Source of the DNA: RECO01 sp050485385
GTDB taxonomy: Bacteria; Pseudomonadota; Alphaproteobacteria; Geminicoccales; Geminicoccaceae
NCBI GenBank assembly: GCA_050485385.1
Contig: JBJHBG010000116.1
Span: forward strand, 1 to 14,879
Length of the DNA: 14,879 nucleotides
Reading direction: 5' to 3'
Numbering within the stretch: position 1 is the stretch's first letter; each line of letters begins with the position of its first letter. The translations under genes were made by a program, and so were the position numbers. The notes below the pieces were generated by a model. That model searched no databases. It saw only the letters and a list, made by a program, of their open reading frames with translations, and had not been told where the DNA came from. Below are positions 1-6,578 of the stretch, piece after piece.

Positions 1-271
1 GGCCGTACCATGTGCGGTAGAGTTCGGCGATGGCACGACGCAACTCCGGCAGGCCCAAAGCCTCGGTGTAGCCGAGCGCGCCCCGTTCGACGGCCGCGAC
101 GATGGCCGCCCGAACCGGCTCGGGCAGACGGCCCCCCGGCTCGCCCAACTCCATGTGCAGCACGCTCTCGCCGGCGGCGGCGCGGGCATTGGCGGCGGCG
201 AGCACCGCCATGGCACGAAACGGCTCGACCCGGCTGCGCCGTGACGAGCTGTCCTTCGCTTCCGTCCGCAT
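1..271 (-). CDS. PLP-dependent aminotransferase, class I/II (N-terminal part only)
   Basis: This is the first 90 codons of a gene that runs off the left edge. Reading leftward from the ATG at 269-271 the frame stays open to the edge. The protein has the usual N-terminus of fold-type I aminotransferases. Residues 15-30 (V-E-P-F-R-A-M then an Ala-rich helix) are followed by H-M-E-L-G-E-P-G-G near residue 40. A P-E-P-V-R-A-A-I segment and a G-A-L-G-Y-T-E-A-L-G-L-P-E-L-R-R-A-I block then follow. In this family the G-Y-T...G-L-P-E-L-R block comes ahead of the cofactor domain. The Schiff-base lysine and the substrate residues lie outside the window, so the amino acid used cannot be named. It is divergent from the M48 protease gene with a 56-bp spacer. 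No strong ribosome site precedes the ATG; a GGAG lies about 13 bases upstream, which is far. Confidence 0.82.
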   Translation of the reverse strand, partial: MRTEAKDSSSRRSRVEPFRAMAVLAAANARAAAGESVLHMELGEPGGRLPEPVRAAIVAAVERGALGYTEALGLPELRRAIAELYRTWYG

Positions 272-315
272 GGTGGTTGCAAGCTCCACTCTGGGTCACG
301 ACATTGGGAAAAACC

Positions 316-322
316 GGGAGGA
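316..322 (+). promoter_or_regulatory. Ribosome binding site that sets the GTG start of the M48 protease
   Basis: GGGAGGA ends 5 bases before the GTG at 328-330. It supports that start over the in-frame ATG at position 10, which would add about 106 residues lying opposite the aminotransferase gene and bury the signal peptide inside the protein. Confidence 0.75.
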
Positions 323-327
323 CGCGC

Positions 328-1653
328 GTGCGCAAGGCTCTGCTGGCATTGGCGTTGACGGTCGGCCTCGTCGCCCCTCCCGCGTGGGCGCAGCTCGGCC
401 TGATTCGCGACGCCGAGATCGAGCGCACCATCCGCGAACTCGCGGCCCCCATCTTCTCGGCAGCCGGCATCGGGGCGTCAAGCGTCCGCATCTATCTGGT
501 CAACGACGACAGCCTCAACGCCTTCGTCGCCGGCGGCCAGAACATGTTCCTGAATACGGGCCTCCTGATGCGCGCGGAGACGCCGGAACAACTCGCTGGC
601 GTGATCGCCCACGAAACGGGCCACATCTCGGGCGGCCACTTGGTGCGCATGTCGATGGCGGCGGAGCGTGCCGCCGCCGAACAGATCCTGGCGGCCATCC
701 TCGGCGCTGCCGCGGTCGCCGCGGGCGCGCCGCAGGTGGGCACGGCCGTCATCCTCGGCGGCGAGCAAGTGGCAAGGCAGGGCTTCCTCCGCTTCACCCG
801 CGGCCAGGAGCAGGCAGCCGACCAAGCGGCGATCACCTATCTGGCGCACGCCGGGATCGGCGCCGAGGGGTTGTTGGAGTTCTTCCGCGTCCTCGACGGC
901 CAGCAGATGCTCACCGGCAGCCGCGTCAGCCCCTACCTGCAAACCCATCCGCTCACCCGCGACCGCATCGCCTTCGTCGAGCGTCAAGTCCAGGCCCGGC
1001 CGCAGCCGGAGCCGATGGCTCCCGAGTTCGTGGAGCGTCACGCCCGTATGGTGGCGAAGCTGGCGGGTTTCCTGGATAATCCGAGTCGCGCCCTACAGCG
1101 CTACGAAGGCGACGACAGCTTCGCCGGCCGTTACGCCCGCGCCATCGCCACCTTCCGGCTGAACGATGGCCAGGGCGCGCTCCGCCAGTTGCAGGAGTTG
1201 AAGGCACTGGAGCCGAACAACCCGTTCCTGCACGAGTTGGAGGGGCAGATCCTGTTCGAGACGGGCCGCGTACAGGACGCGGTCGCTCCCTACCGACGGG
1301 CGGTCGAGCTGGCGCCGCGGGAACCGCAGGTGCGGTTCGGCTACGGCCGGGCTCTGCTGGAGAGCGGCGAGGTGGATCGCGCGGCGGAGGCCTTCGAGGC
1401 GGTCGTCCAGGCCGAGCCGCGCAACGCCTGGGCATGGCGCCTGCTCGGCATCGCCCGCGGGCGGCTCGACGATCTCGGCCCCAGCAACCTGGCGCTCGCC
1501 GAGGCGGCGATCCTCCGAGGCGAGCTCGGCGAGGCGCGGCTGTTCTTGGGGCGGGCCGATCAGATCCTGCCGGCGAGCGGACGCGAGCGGCAGCACTATC
1601 ACGACCTTCAGGCAGCGCTCGAGCTGGCCGACCGCGAGGCGCAACGACGGTGA
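328..1653 (+). CDS. Secreted M48 family zinc metalloprotease with TPR repeats (BepA-like)
   Basis: The 441-residue product starts at GTG 328 behind a strong ribosome site. It opens with a signal peptide: M-R-K, a hydrophobic stretch, then A-W-A before Gln22. The zinc site is H95-E-T-G-H99 in a V-I-A-H-E-T-G-H-I-S-G-G-H context. The third ligand is E161 in E-Q-A-A-D165, and H207 in T-H-P-L-T-R-D-R matches the conserved late histidine of the family. From about residue 282 to 430 the chain consists of TPR-type helix pairs (for example A-V-A-P-Y-R-R-A-V-E-L-A-P and A-A-E-A-F-E-A-V-V-Q-A-E-P). This protease-plus-TPR architecture is that of E. coli BepA (YfgC), a periplasmic protease and chaperone that controls assembly of outer-membrane proteins such as LptD. 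Assigning that role here is inference; Loi-type or other M48 peptidases are alternatives. A DsbA-like gene follows 70 bp downstream on the same strand, which suits an envelope quality-control pair. Confidence 0.88.
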   Translation: MRKALLALALTVGLVAPPAWAQLGLIRDAEIERTIRELAAPIFSAAGIGASSVRIYLVNDDSLNAFVAGGQNMFLNTGLLMRAETPEQLAGVIAHETGHISGGHLVRMSMAAERAAAEQILAAILGAAAVAAGAPQVGTAVILGGEQVARQGFLRFTRGQEQAADQAAITYLAHAGIGAEGLLEFFRVLDGQQMLTGSRVSPYLQTHPLTRDRIAFVERQVQARPQPEPMAPEFVERHARMVAKLAGFLDNPSRALQRYEGDDSFAGRYARAIATFRLNDGQGALRQLQELKALEPNNPFLHELEGQILFETGRVQDAVAPYRRAVELAPREPQVRFGYGRALLESGEVDRAAEAFEAVVQAEPRNAWAWRLLGIARGRLDDLGPSNLALAEAAILRGELGEARLFLGRADQILPASGRERQHYHDLQAALELADREAQRR

Positions 1654-1709
1654 CCGCATCGTGACTGGCGCCGTCGAGGCCGAGGCGCTACGCCGGTTCG
1701 AGGCAGGCT

Positions 1710-1716
1710 GGAGGAG
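1710..1716 (+). promoter_or_regulatory. Ribosome binding site that favours the TTG start of the DsbA-like gene
   Basis: GGAGGAG lies 7 bases before an in-frame TTG at 1724-1726. The GTG at 1661 has no comparable site and would put 21 charged residues ahead of the signal peptide. Confidence 0.6.
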
Positions 1717-1723
1717 ACGCTAC

Positions 1724-2446
1724 TTGCGACGAACCATGATGGCGCTCGGGATCGCAGTCGGCTGTGTTGCCGTGGCGCCCGCCGCGACGGCCGACGACCG
1801 GGCGGCGATCGAAGCCGTGGTACGCGAGCTCTTGGAACGCGAGCCGGAACTGGTGATCGAGGCGATCGAGGCCTATCGCGCCAACCAGGAAGCCGCCCGC
1901 GTGGCGGCGGTGCAGGATGCGCTGGCGGCGCACGGTGCCGCCCTGCGCGCGGCCGACCACCCGAGCATCGGTCCCGCCGACGCGGCGGTCACCGTGGTCG
2001 AGTTCTTCGACTACCGATGCAGCTTCTGCCGGCGGATGGCGCCGGCGGTGGCGAGCCTGATGGAGAGCAACGCCGACCTCCGCCGGGTCTACATCGAATT
2101 CCCCGTACTCGGCCCGGAGAGCCTCCGCGCGGCGCAGGCGGCGCTGGCCGTTTGGCAGCAGGACCCGTCCGTCTACGCCCGCTATCACGAAGCACTGATG
2201 CATGCGGACGATCTCTCGGCGCCGGCACTCATGCGCATGGCGAGCCAACTCGGCCTCGACACGCAACGCATGCTCGACGACATGCAGGGAACGCCCATCC
2301 GCGAGCGCCTGCAGCGCAACTACGAGTTGGCGCAGGCGATCGGCGTGGAGGGCACGCCCGCCTATGTCGTCGGCGAGCAACTTCTGCCCGGCGCCGTGCC
2401 CGTACAACAGTTGCAAGCGGCCGTAGACGCCGCCCGCCCCGACTAA
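1724..2446 (+). CDS. Periplasmic DsbA-family thiol:disulfide oxidoreductase with ScsC-like N-terminal segment
   Basis: The product is 240 residues from the TTG at 1724; ATG 1736 is a possible alternative. It begins M-R-R-T-M-M, then a hydrophobic run ending A-A-T-A at about residue 24, so it should be exported. Residues 27-75 form a charged helical segment (A-I-E-A-V-V-R-E-L-L-E-R-E-P-E-L-V-I-E-A) like the N-terminal oligomerisation region of ScsC/Com1-type proteins. A thioredoxin fold follows, with active site C99-S-F-C102 after V-V-E-F-F-D-Y-R, and the cis-proline loop is E-G-T-P-A-Y-V-V-G near residue 210. The family oxidises or isomerises disulfides of exported proteins. No dsbB or dsbD partner is in the window, so the direction of the reaction is open. 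The gene is probably co-transcribed with the upstream M48 protease and converges on petC. Confidence 0.85.
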   Translation: MRRTMMALGIAVGCVAVAPAATADDRAAIEAVVRELLEREPELVIEAIEAYRANQEAARVAAVQDALAAHGAALRAADHPSIGPADAAVTVVEFFDYRCSFCRRMAPAVASLMESNADLRRVYIEFPVLGPESLRAAQAALAVWQQDPSVYARYHEALMHADDLSAPALMRMASQLGLDTQRMLDDMQGTPIRERLQRNYELAQAIGVEGTPAYVVGEQLLPGAVPVQQLQAAVDAARPD

Positions 2447-2458
2447 GCGCGCAGAACG

Positions 2459-2497
2459 GACCGGCGCCGCCGCTCGGGACCATCGACGGCGCCGGTC
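2459..2497. terminator. Hairpin between convergent dsbA-like gene and petC
   Basis: GACCGGCGCCG at 2459-2469 is perfectly repeated inverted as CGGCGCCGGTC at 2487-2497, with a 17-base loop. It sits in the 70-bp gap between the two stop codons, where a bidirectional terminator would be expected. There is no T-run on either side, so it would be a weak intrinsic terminator or a 3'-end stabiliser. Confidence 0.45.
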
Positions 2498-2516
2498 GGC
2501 ACGTTCCGGCAGTGGC

Positions 2517-3281
2517 CTACTTCTTGACGTTGCGCCAAATGCGCCGGTTCATCGCATAGAACACGCCGGCCATGGCCGTCGTATAGAGGATGACGCCGAG
2601 GCCGAGGCGCTTGCGCTCCTCCAACTTTGGCTCGGCCGCCCACATCAGGAAGTGCGCCACGTCGGCCGCCATCTGCTGCATGGTCGCCTCGGTGCCGTCC
2701 TCGTAGTCGACGAGACCGTCGAACAACGGCGGCGCCATGCCGATGATGTTGCCGGGATAGAAGCGGTTGAAGTAGTTGCCCGGGTCGAGGTCCATCGTCC
2801 GCTCGTCGTCGTAACCCTGCAACAGGCTGTAGATGTAGCTGGCTCCGCCGTTGCGGCTCTTCGCGACGAGCGACAGGTCGACCGGCACGGCGCCGTGGAT
2901 GAACTGCGCTTCCGCTTCGTTCGCCCAGGGTGCCGGCCACGGATCGGTCAGCACGGCCTCCCGTTCGAACATCATCCCCGTCTCGTCCGGCCCATCCTCG
3001 ACGAAGAAGCGACCCGCGAAGGCCGCCGCCTCGTCCTCGGAGTAGCCGAGCTCCATCAGCTTCCTGAACGGCACGAACTCCAAGCCGTGGCAGGTCGCGC
3101 AGGCGGTCTCGAACACCTGCAGGCCGCGCTGCAACGCGGCTCGATCGTAACGGCCGAACACGCCCTCGAATGACCAGTTCCGCGTCAGGAGCGGGTCGGC
3201 ATCGCCGGCGGCACGAGCCGTCTGCGGGGTGGCGAGGAGAAGGGCCGCACCCAGAAGCGCGGCACCGAAGAGCTTGGACAT
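2517..3281 (-). CDS. petC: Cytochrome c1, heme subunit of the bc1 complex
   Basis: The product is 254 residues from the ATG at 3279-3281. A signal peptide (M-S-K, hydrophobic run, A-R-A-A near residue 25) sends it to the periplasm. Heme c is attached at C61-A-T-C64-H65 in the family context E-T-A-C-A-T-C-H-G-L-E-F-V-P-F-R-K. The sixth heme-iron ligand is M182 in N-I-I-G-M-A-P-P-L. The C-terminal helix (L-G-L-G-V-I-L-Y-T-T-A-M-A-G-V-F-Y-A-M, then R-R-I-W-R-N-V-K-K) anchors the head to the inner membrane. Length is normal. The ATG is only 4 bases from the petB stop, and a GGAG at 3289-3292 lies inside the end of petB, so translation is probably coupled. It passes electrons from the Rieske cluster to a soluble or membrane cytochrome c. 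It is a separate gene, not fused to cytochrome b as in Bradyrhizobium fbcH. Confidence 0.95.
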   Translation of the reverse strand: MSKLFGAALLGAALLLATPQTARAAGDADPLLTRNWSFEGVFGRYDRAALQRGLQVFETACATCHGLEFVPFRKLMELGYSEDEAAAFAGRFFVEDGPDETGMMFEREAVLTDPWPAPWANEAEAQFIHGAVPVDLSLVAKSRNGGASYIYSLLQGYDDERTMDLDPGNYFNRFYPGNIIGMAPPLFDGLVDYEDGTEATMQQMAADVAHFLMWAAEPKLEERKRLGLGVILYTTAMAGVFYAMNRRIWRNVKK

Positions 3282-3285
3282 CACG

Positions 3286-4572
3286 TCACTCCGCCGGCTG
3301 GGACTGGGCGCTCGCGGGCGCGCTCGGCAGCACGGGCTTGTTGATGCTTTCCGGAACCGGCAACGGCCGCTCGAACTTGCCGAGCAACGGCAGCAGCACC
3401 AGAAAGTGGAAGAAGTAGTAGAACGTGCCGACCTGCGCGACGTACAGCCAAAGCCCTTCCGCCGGCTGCGAGCCGGCATAGCCGAGCGCCACCGCGTTGA
3501 GCGCGAACACCCAGAAGAAGATGCGATAGATCGGCCTGTAGTGGGCGCTCCGCACTTTCGAGGTATCGAGCCAAGGCAGGAAGAACAGGACCAGCACGGC
3601 CGCAAACATCGCAATCACACCGCCGAGCTTGGCATCGATCAGGGTGAAACCGAAGATGCCGATGTCGAAGGTAATCGCCCGTAGGATCGCGTAGAACGGC
3701 AGGAAGTACCAGTCGGGAATGATGTGCGGCGGCGTCACGAGCGGATCGGCCGGCATGTAGTTCTCGATATGCGCGAACGTCAACGGCGCGTAGAAGACGA
3801 AAATAGCGTAAACCGTCATGAAGACGAATAGGCCAAAGACGTCCTTCACCGTGTAGTAGGGGTGGAAATTGATTTTGTCCTTCTTGGTCAGGTCGATACC
3901 CACCGGATTGTTCGAACCGAACTGATGGAGGGCGACGATGTGCAAAAAGGACATGGCGGCGATGGCGAATGGCAGCAGGTAATGGATGGAAAAGAACCGC
4001 TGCAGGGTGGCATTGTCGACGGCGAAGCCGCCCACCAACCAAGTCACCAAGGCGTCGCCGACCAGCGGGATGGCGGAAAACAGGTTGATGATGACGACGG
4101 CTGCCCAAAAGCTCATCTGCCCCCAAGGCAGCACGTAGCCGGTGAAGGCCGTTGCCATCATGAGGACCAGGATGACCACGCCGATCATCCACAGAAGCTC
4201 GCGCGGCGCCTTGTACGACCCGTAGTACAGGCCACGGAACATGTGGATGTAGACGAGAATGAAGAACATCGAGGCGCCGACGGCATGACCGTAGCGCAGG
4301 AGCCAGCCGTAGTTCACGTCGCGCATGATGCGCTCGACACTGGCGAACGCCATGTCGGCGTGCGGCACGTAGTGCATCGCGAGGACGATGCCGGTCATGA
4401 TCTGGATGACCAGCATGATGCCGGCGAGCGAGCCGAAATTCCACCAGTAGTTCAGGTTCTTCGGTGTCGGGTACACGACCAGATGGTTGTAGCCCAAGGT
4501 GACGACGGGCATGCGGTGGTCGATCCAACCCAAGACGCCGCGGAACTGCGGGTTGGGCGTGTCAGCGCTCAT
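3286..4572 (-). CDS. petB: Cytochrome b of the bc1 complex (PDWY Qo motif)
   Basis: The product is 428 residues from the ATG at 4570-4572; AGGAG at 4579-4583 is an ideal 6 bases upstream. The b-heme ligands are the pairs H96/H110 (R-Y-G-H-A-V-G-A-S...V-Y-I-H-M-F-R-G) and H197/H211 (S-I-H-Y-L-L-P-F...F-L-H-I-V-A-L-H), each with the standard spacing of 14. G-Y-V-L-P-W-G-Q near residue 150 is the cd1-helix region. There are eight membrane helices and a Pro/Ala/Ser-rich tail after residue 410. The subunit oxidises quinol at Qo and reduces quinone at Qi, and so drives the proton-moving Q cycle. The odd feature is the Qo motif, which reads P286-D287-W288-Y289 where alphaproteobacteria normally have Glu; the GAC codon is clear at 3712-3714. 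The gene sits between petA and petC with gaps of 26 and 4 bases. Confidence 0.96.
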   Translation of the reverse strand: MSADTPNPQFRGVLGWIDHRMPVVTLGYNHLVVYPTPKNLNYWWNFGSLAGIMLVIQIMTGIVLAMHYVPHADMAFASVERIMRDVNYGWLLRYGHAVGASMFFILVYIHMFRGLYYGSYKAPRELLWMIGVVILVLMMATAFTGYVLPWGQMSFWAAVVIINLFSAIPLVGDALVTWLVGGFAVDNATLQRFFSIHYLLPFAIAAMSFLHIVALHQFGSNNPVGIDLTKKDKINFHPYYTVKDVFGLFVFMTVYAIFVFYAPLTFAHIENYMPADPLVTPPHIIPDWYFLPFYAILRAITFDIGIFGFTLIDAKLGGVIAMFAAVLVLFFLPWLDTSKVRSAHYRPIYRIFFWVFALNAVALGYAGSQPAEGLWLYVAQVGTFYYFFHFLVLLPLLGKFERPLPVPESINKPVLPSAPASAQSQPAE

Positions 4573-4598
4573 CTTCTGCTCCTTGCTCGCGCACCGCG

Positions 4599-5132
4599 TC
4601 AGCCGATGACGATCTCTGTGTCGCTCACGAACTCGTAGGGCGGCACATCGAGGTTGCGCGGCGCGGGTCCCCGCCTGATGCGACCGGCCGTGTCGTAGTG
4701 CGAGCCGTGGCACGGGCAGAACCACCCGTCGTAGTCGCCTTTGGGCTCGCCGCTACGATTGCCGAGCGGCACGCACCCCAGATGCGTGCAGATGCCGATC
4801 TGGACCAGCCAGGGCGACCGAGTGACGCGATCCGCCAACGTCTCCGCATCGCGCAGGTCGGCGAGGTCGACCGCATCCGCCGCCGCGACGTCGTCTTCGG
4901 TGAGATTGCGCACGAACACGGGCTTGCCCTGCCACTGCACGGTGACGGTCATGCCCTCCTGAATGCCCGAGAGGTCGACCCGCGTGGTGGCGAGCGCCAG
5001 CACGTCGGCCGCGGGGTTCATCTGATGGACCAACGGCCAAGCGAACGCCGCAGCGCCCAGGCCGAGCCCCGTCCACCCCACGATGTTGAGGAAATCGCGG
5101 CGGCTGCCGCCGTCTTGCGCGTCCGTTGCCAT
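4599..5132 (-). CDS. petA: Rieske iron-sulfur subunit of the bc1 complex
   Basis: The product is 177 residues from the ATG at 5130-5132. The N-terminus has a twin-arginine-type signal-anchor, S10-R-R-D-F-L followed by a hydrophobic helix at about 17-35, as in other bacterial Rieske proteins, which stay anchored. The 2Fe-2S cluster is held by C115, H117 (box C-T-H-L-G-C), C139 and H142 (box C-P-C-H-G-S-H-Y-D), with a C120-C141 disulfide. S144 and Y146 are both present; in characterised proteins these hydrogen-bond the cluster and raise its potential. The protein takes an electron from quinol at the Qo site of cytochrome b and passes it to cytochrome c1. It is the first gene of petABC. No strong ribosome site is visible; a GGGG lies just upstream. 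Confidence 0.95.
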   Translation of the reverse strand: MATDAQDGGSRRDFLNIVGWTGLGLGAAAFAWPLVHQMNPAADVLALATTRVDLSGIQEGMTVTVQWQGKPVFVRNLTEDDVAAADAVDLADLRDAETLADRVTRSPWLVQIGICTHLGCVPLGNRSGEPKGDYDGWFCPCHGSHYDTAGRIRRGPAPRNLDVPPYEFVSDTEIVIG

Positions 5133-5165
5133 GGGTGCCCCATATGCGTTCTACGAGTGGCCCGG

Positions 5166-5194
5166 TTCTTAGAGACAGTCCGAAAGACGAACAA
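5166..5194 (-). promoter_or_regulatory. Possible promoter of petABC
   Basis: On the minus strand TTGTTC (5189-5194) and TAAGAA (5166-5171) are separated by 17 bases and lie about 34 bases upstream of the petA ATG. Each hexamer matches the sigma-70 consensus at only 3 of 6 positions, so this is a weak call that rests on spacing and location. Confidence 0.25.
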
Positions 5195-5209
5195 GATGGC
5201 AGAAGTCGC

Positions 5210-5686
5210 ATGACGCCCCCGCCGGCCCTGGCGCTTTACCAGCCCGACATCCCCCAGAACGTCGGCGCGGCGGTCCGGCTGGCAGCCGGCCTCGGCTTGC
5301 CGCTGCACCTCGTCGAGCCTTTCGGTTTCGTCTACTCGCCCGCCAAGCTGAGGCGGACGGCGCTCGATTACCACACGCTGGCCGATGTACAAAGACATAC
5401 CGGCTTCTCCGCGTTCGCCGCCGCCCGAACCGCGGCGGGTGGACGCCTCGTACTCCTGACCACCGCTGCCACCCTGTCCTACACGGACGCCGCCTACCGC
5501 CCAGGCGACACCCTCTTGGCCGGACGCGAGAGCGGCGGCGTGCCGGAGACGGTGCACGACGCGGCGGCGTTGCGCGTGCGCATACCGCTGCGGCCCGGCG
5601 TGCGGAGCTTGAACGTGGTGGTCGCCTTGGCCATGGTCGCGGGCGAGGCCCTGCGCCAGATGCAGGCCATGCAAGCGGAGGGATAG
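5210..5686 (+). CDS. trmL: tRNA (cytidine/uridine-34-2'-O)-methyltransferase, SPOUT family
   Basis: The product is 158 residues from ATG 5210. An in-frame ATG at 5126 would begin inside petA and add 28 residues with no homology, so I reject it. TrmL proteins are about 155 residues, and the first strand L-A-L-Y-Q-P-D-I-P-Q-N-V-G-A-A-V-R fits their N-terminus. The SPOUT knot motifs are A-G-R-E-S-G-G-V-P at about 104-112 and I-P-L-R-P-G-V-R-S-L-N-V-V-V-A-L-A near the C-terminus, followed by the E-A-L-R-Q helix. The enzyme uses S-adenosylmethionine to methylate the wobble ribose of leucine tRNAs. It is the first gene of a tight plus-strand run (trmL-hemF-ppa-DUF2889), divergent from petABC with 77 bp between start codons. 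No strong ribosome site is visible. Confidence 0.87.
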   Translation: MTPPPALALYQPDIPQNVGAAVRLAAGLGLPLHLVEPFGFVYSPAKLRRTALDYHTLADVQRHTGFSAFAAARTAAGGRLVLLTTAATLSYTDAAYRPGDTLLAGRESGGVPETVHDAAALRVRIPLRPGVRSLNVVVALAMVAGEALRQMQAMQAEG

Positions 5687-5691
5687 GCGCG

Positions 5692-6558
5692 GTGGACGCA
5701 GCGGAGACGTCGGTGCACGAGCCCGGCAAGGCACGGGCGAAGGCTTGGTTCGAAAGCCTGCGCACGCGCATCTGCAACGCCTTCGAGGCCCTCGAGGACG
5801 CGGTCGACCACCCGGCGACGCGTACGCTGCCACCCGGCCGCTTCACGTTCCGCCCCTGGGACCGACCGGGCGGCGGCGGCGGCGTGATGGGGTTGATGCA
5901 GAACGGCCGCGTCTTCGAGAAAGTCGGGGTCAACGTCTCCACCGTGTGGGGCGAGTTCAGCGCGCAGTTCCGCGGCCACGTGCGCGGCGCGGCGGACGAT
6001 CCGCGCTTTTGGGCGAGCGGCATCTCGTTGGTCGCCCATCCGCGCAACCCCCACGTCCCGCCGGCGCACATGAACACGCGACACATCGTCACCACCGAGG
6101 CGTGGTTCGGCGGTGGCGCCGACCTCAACCCGATCGTTCCCGACGACGCGGAGACGGCGGCGTTCCACGCGCGTCTAGAACGCGCTTGTGCCACCCATGC
6201 GCCCGACGCCTACTCCCGCTTCAAGGCCTGGGCCGACGACTACTTCTTCATTCCGCATCGCGGCGAAGCGCGTGGCGTCGGCGGCATCTTCTACGACGAT
6301 CTCGTCGGCAACTTCGAACGGGATTTCGCATTCACACAGGAAGTGGGCGAGGCGTTCCTCGACATCTATCCGAAACTCGTGGATGCCAAGATGCGCCGGC
6401 CATGGACCGACGAAGAACGGGCGCATCAACTGGTCAGGCGTGGGCGATACGTCGAATTCAACCTCATCTACGACCGTGGTACCCACTTCGGCCTGAAGAC
6501 GGGGGGCAATCCGGAGGCGATCCTCATGTCCCTGCCGCCCCTGGTTTCCTGGCCCTGA
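5692..6558 (+). CDS. hemF: Oxygen-dependent coproporphyrinogen III oxidase
   Basis: The product is 288 residues from GTG 5692, with GGAGGG at 5677-5682 nine bases upstream and a 5-base gap after trmL. It decarboxylates two propionates of coproporphyrinogen III to give protoporphyrinogen IX, using O2, in the cytoplasm. Family blocks in order are: G-G-G-G-G-V-M near 62; V-F-E-K-V-G-V-N-V-S-T-V-W-G-E-F near 75-90; F-W-A-S-G-I-S-L-V-A-H-P-R-N-P-H-V-P-P-A-H-M-N-T-R near 105-130; W-F-G-G-G-A-D-L-N-P; Y-F-F-I-P-H-R-G-E-A-R-G-V-G-G-I-F-Y-D-D-L; and R-G-R-Y-V-E-F-N-L-I-Y-D-R-G-T. The C-terminus stops at L-P-P-L-V-S-W-P, about 25 residues shorter than E. coli HemF but as in alphaproteobacteria. It supplies heme used by, among others, the adjacent bc1 complex. 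Confidence 0.94.
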   Translation: MDAAETSVHEPGKARAKAWFESLRTRICNAFEALEDAVDHPATRTLPPGRFTFRPWDRPGGGGGVMGLMQNGRVFEKVGVNVSTVWGEFSAQFRGHVRGAADDPRFWASGISLVAHPRNPHVPPAHMNTRHIVTTEAWFGGGADLNPIVPDDAETAAFHARLERACATHAPDAYSRFKAWADDYFFIPHRGEARGVGGIFYDDLVGNFERDFAFTQEVGEAFLDIYPKLVDAKMRRPWTDEERAHQLVRRGRYVEFNLIYDRGTHFGLKTGGNPEAILMSLPPLVSWP

Positions 6559-6578
6559 CCCTCGGAGCGAGACCCCCC

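Noticed and set aside
277..305. TTGCAA and GACATT with 17-base spacing as a promoter of the M48 protease
   Set aside because: The matches are weak, and the predicted transcript would start only a few bases ahead of the ribosome site, so I do not call it.
10..327. 106-residue N-terminal extension of the M48 protease from ATG 10
   Set aside because: It lies opposite the aminotransferase start, is Arg/Pro-rich, and would bury the signal peptide. GTG 328 has a strong ribosome site.
2517..3614. Cytochrome c1 frame open upstream into petB, hinting at a b-c1 fusion
   Set aside because: The upstream part is petB read in the wrong frame. petB ends with its own stop and petC has its own ATG, ribosome site and signal peptide.
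5692..6558. HemF looks truncated by about 25 residues compared with E. coli
   Set aside because: As I recall, alphaproteobacterial HemF proteins such as that of Brucella also end at ...W-P, so the short end is normal and not a deletion.
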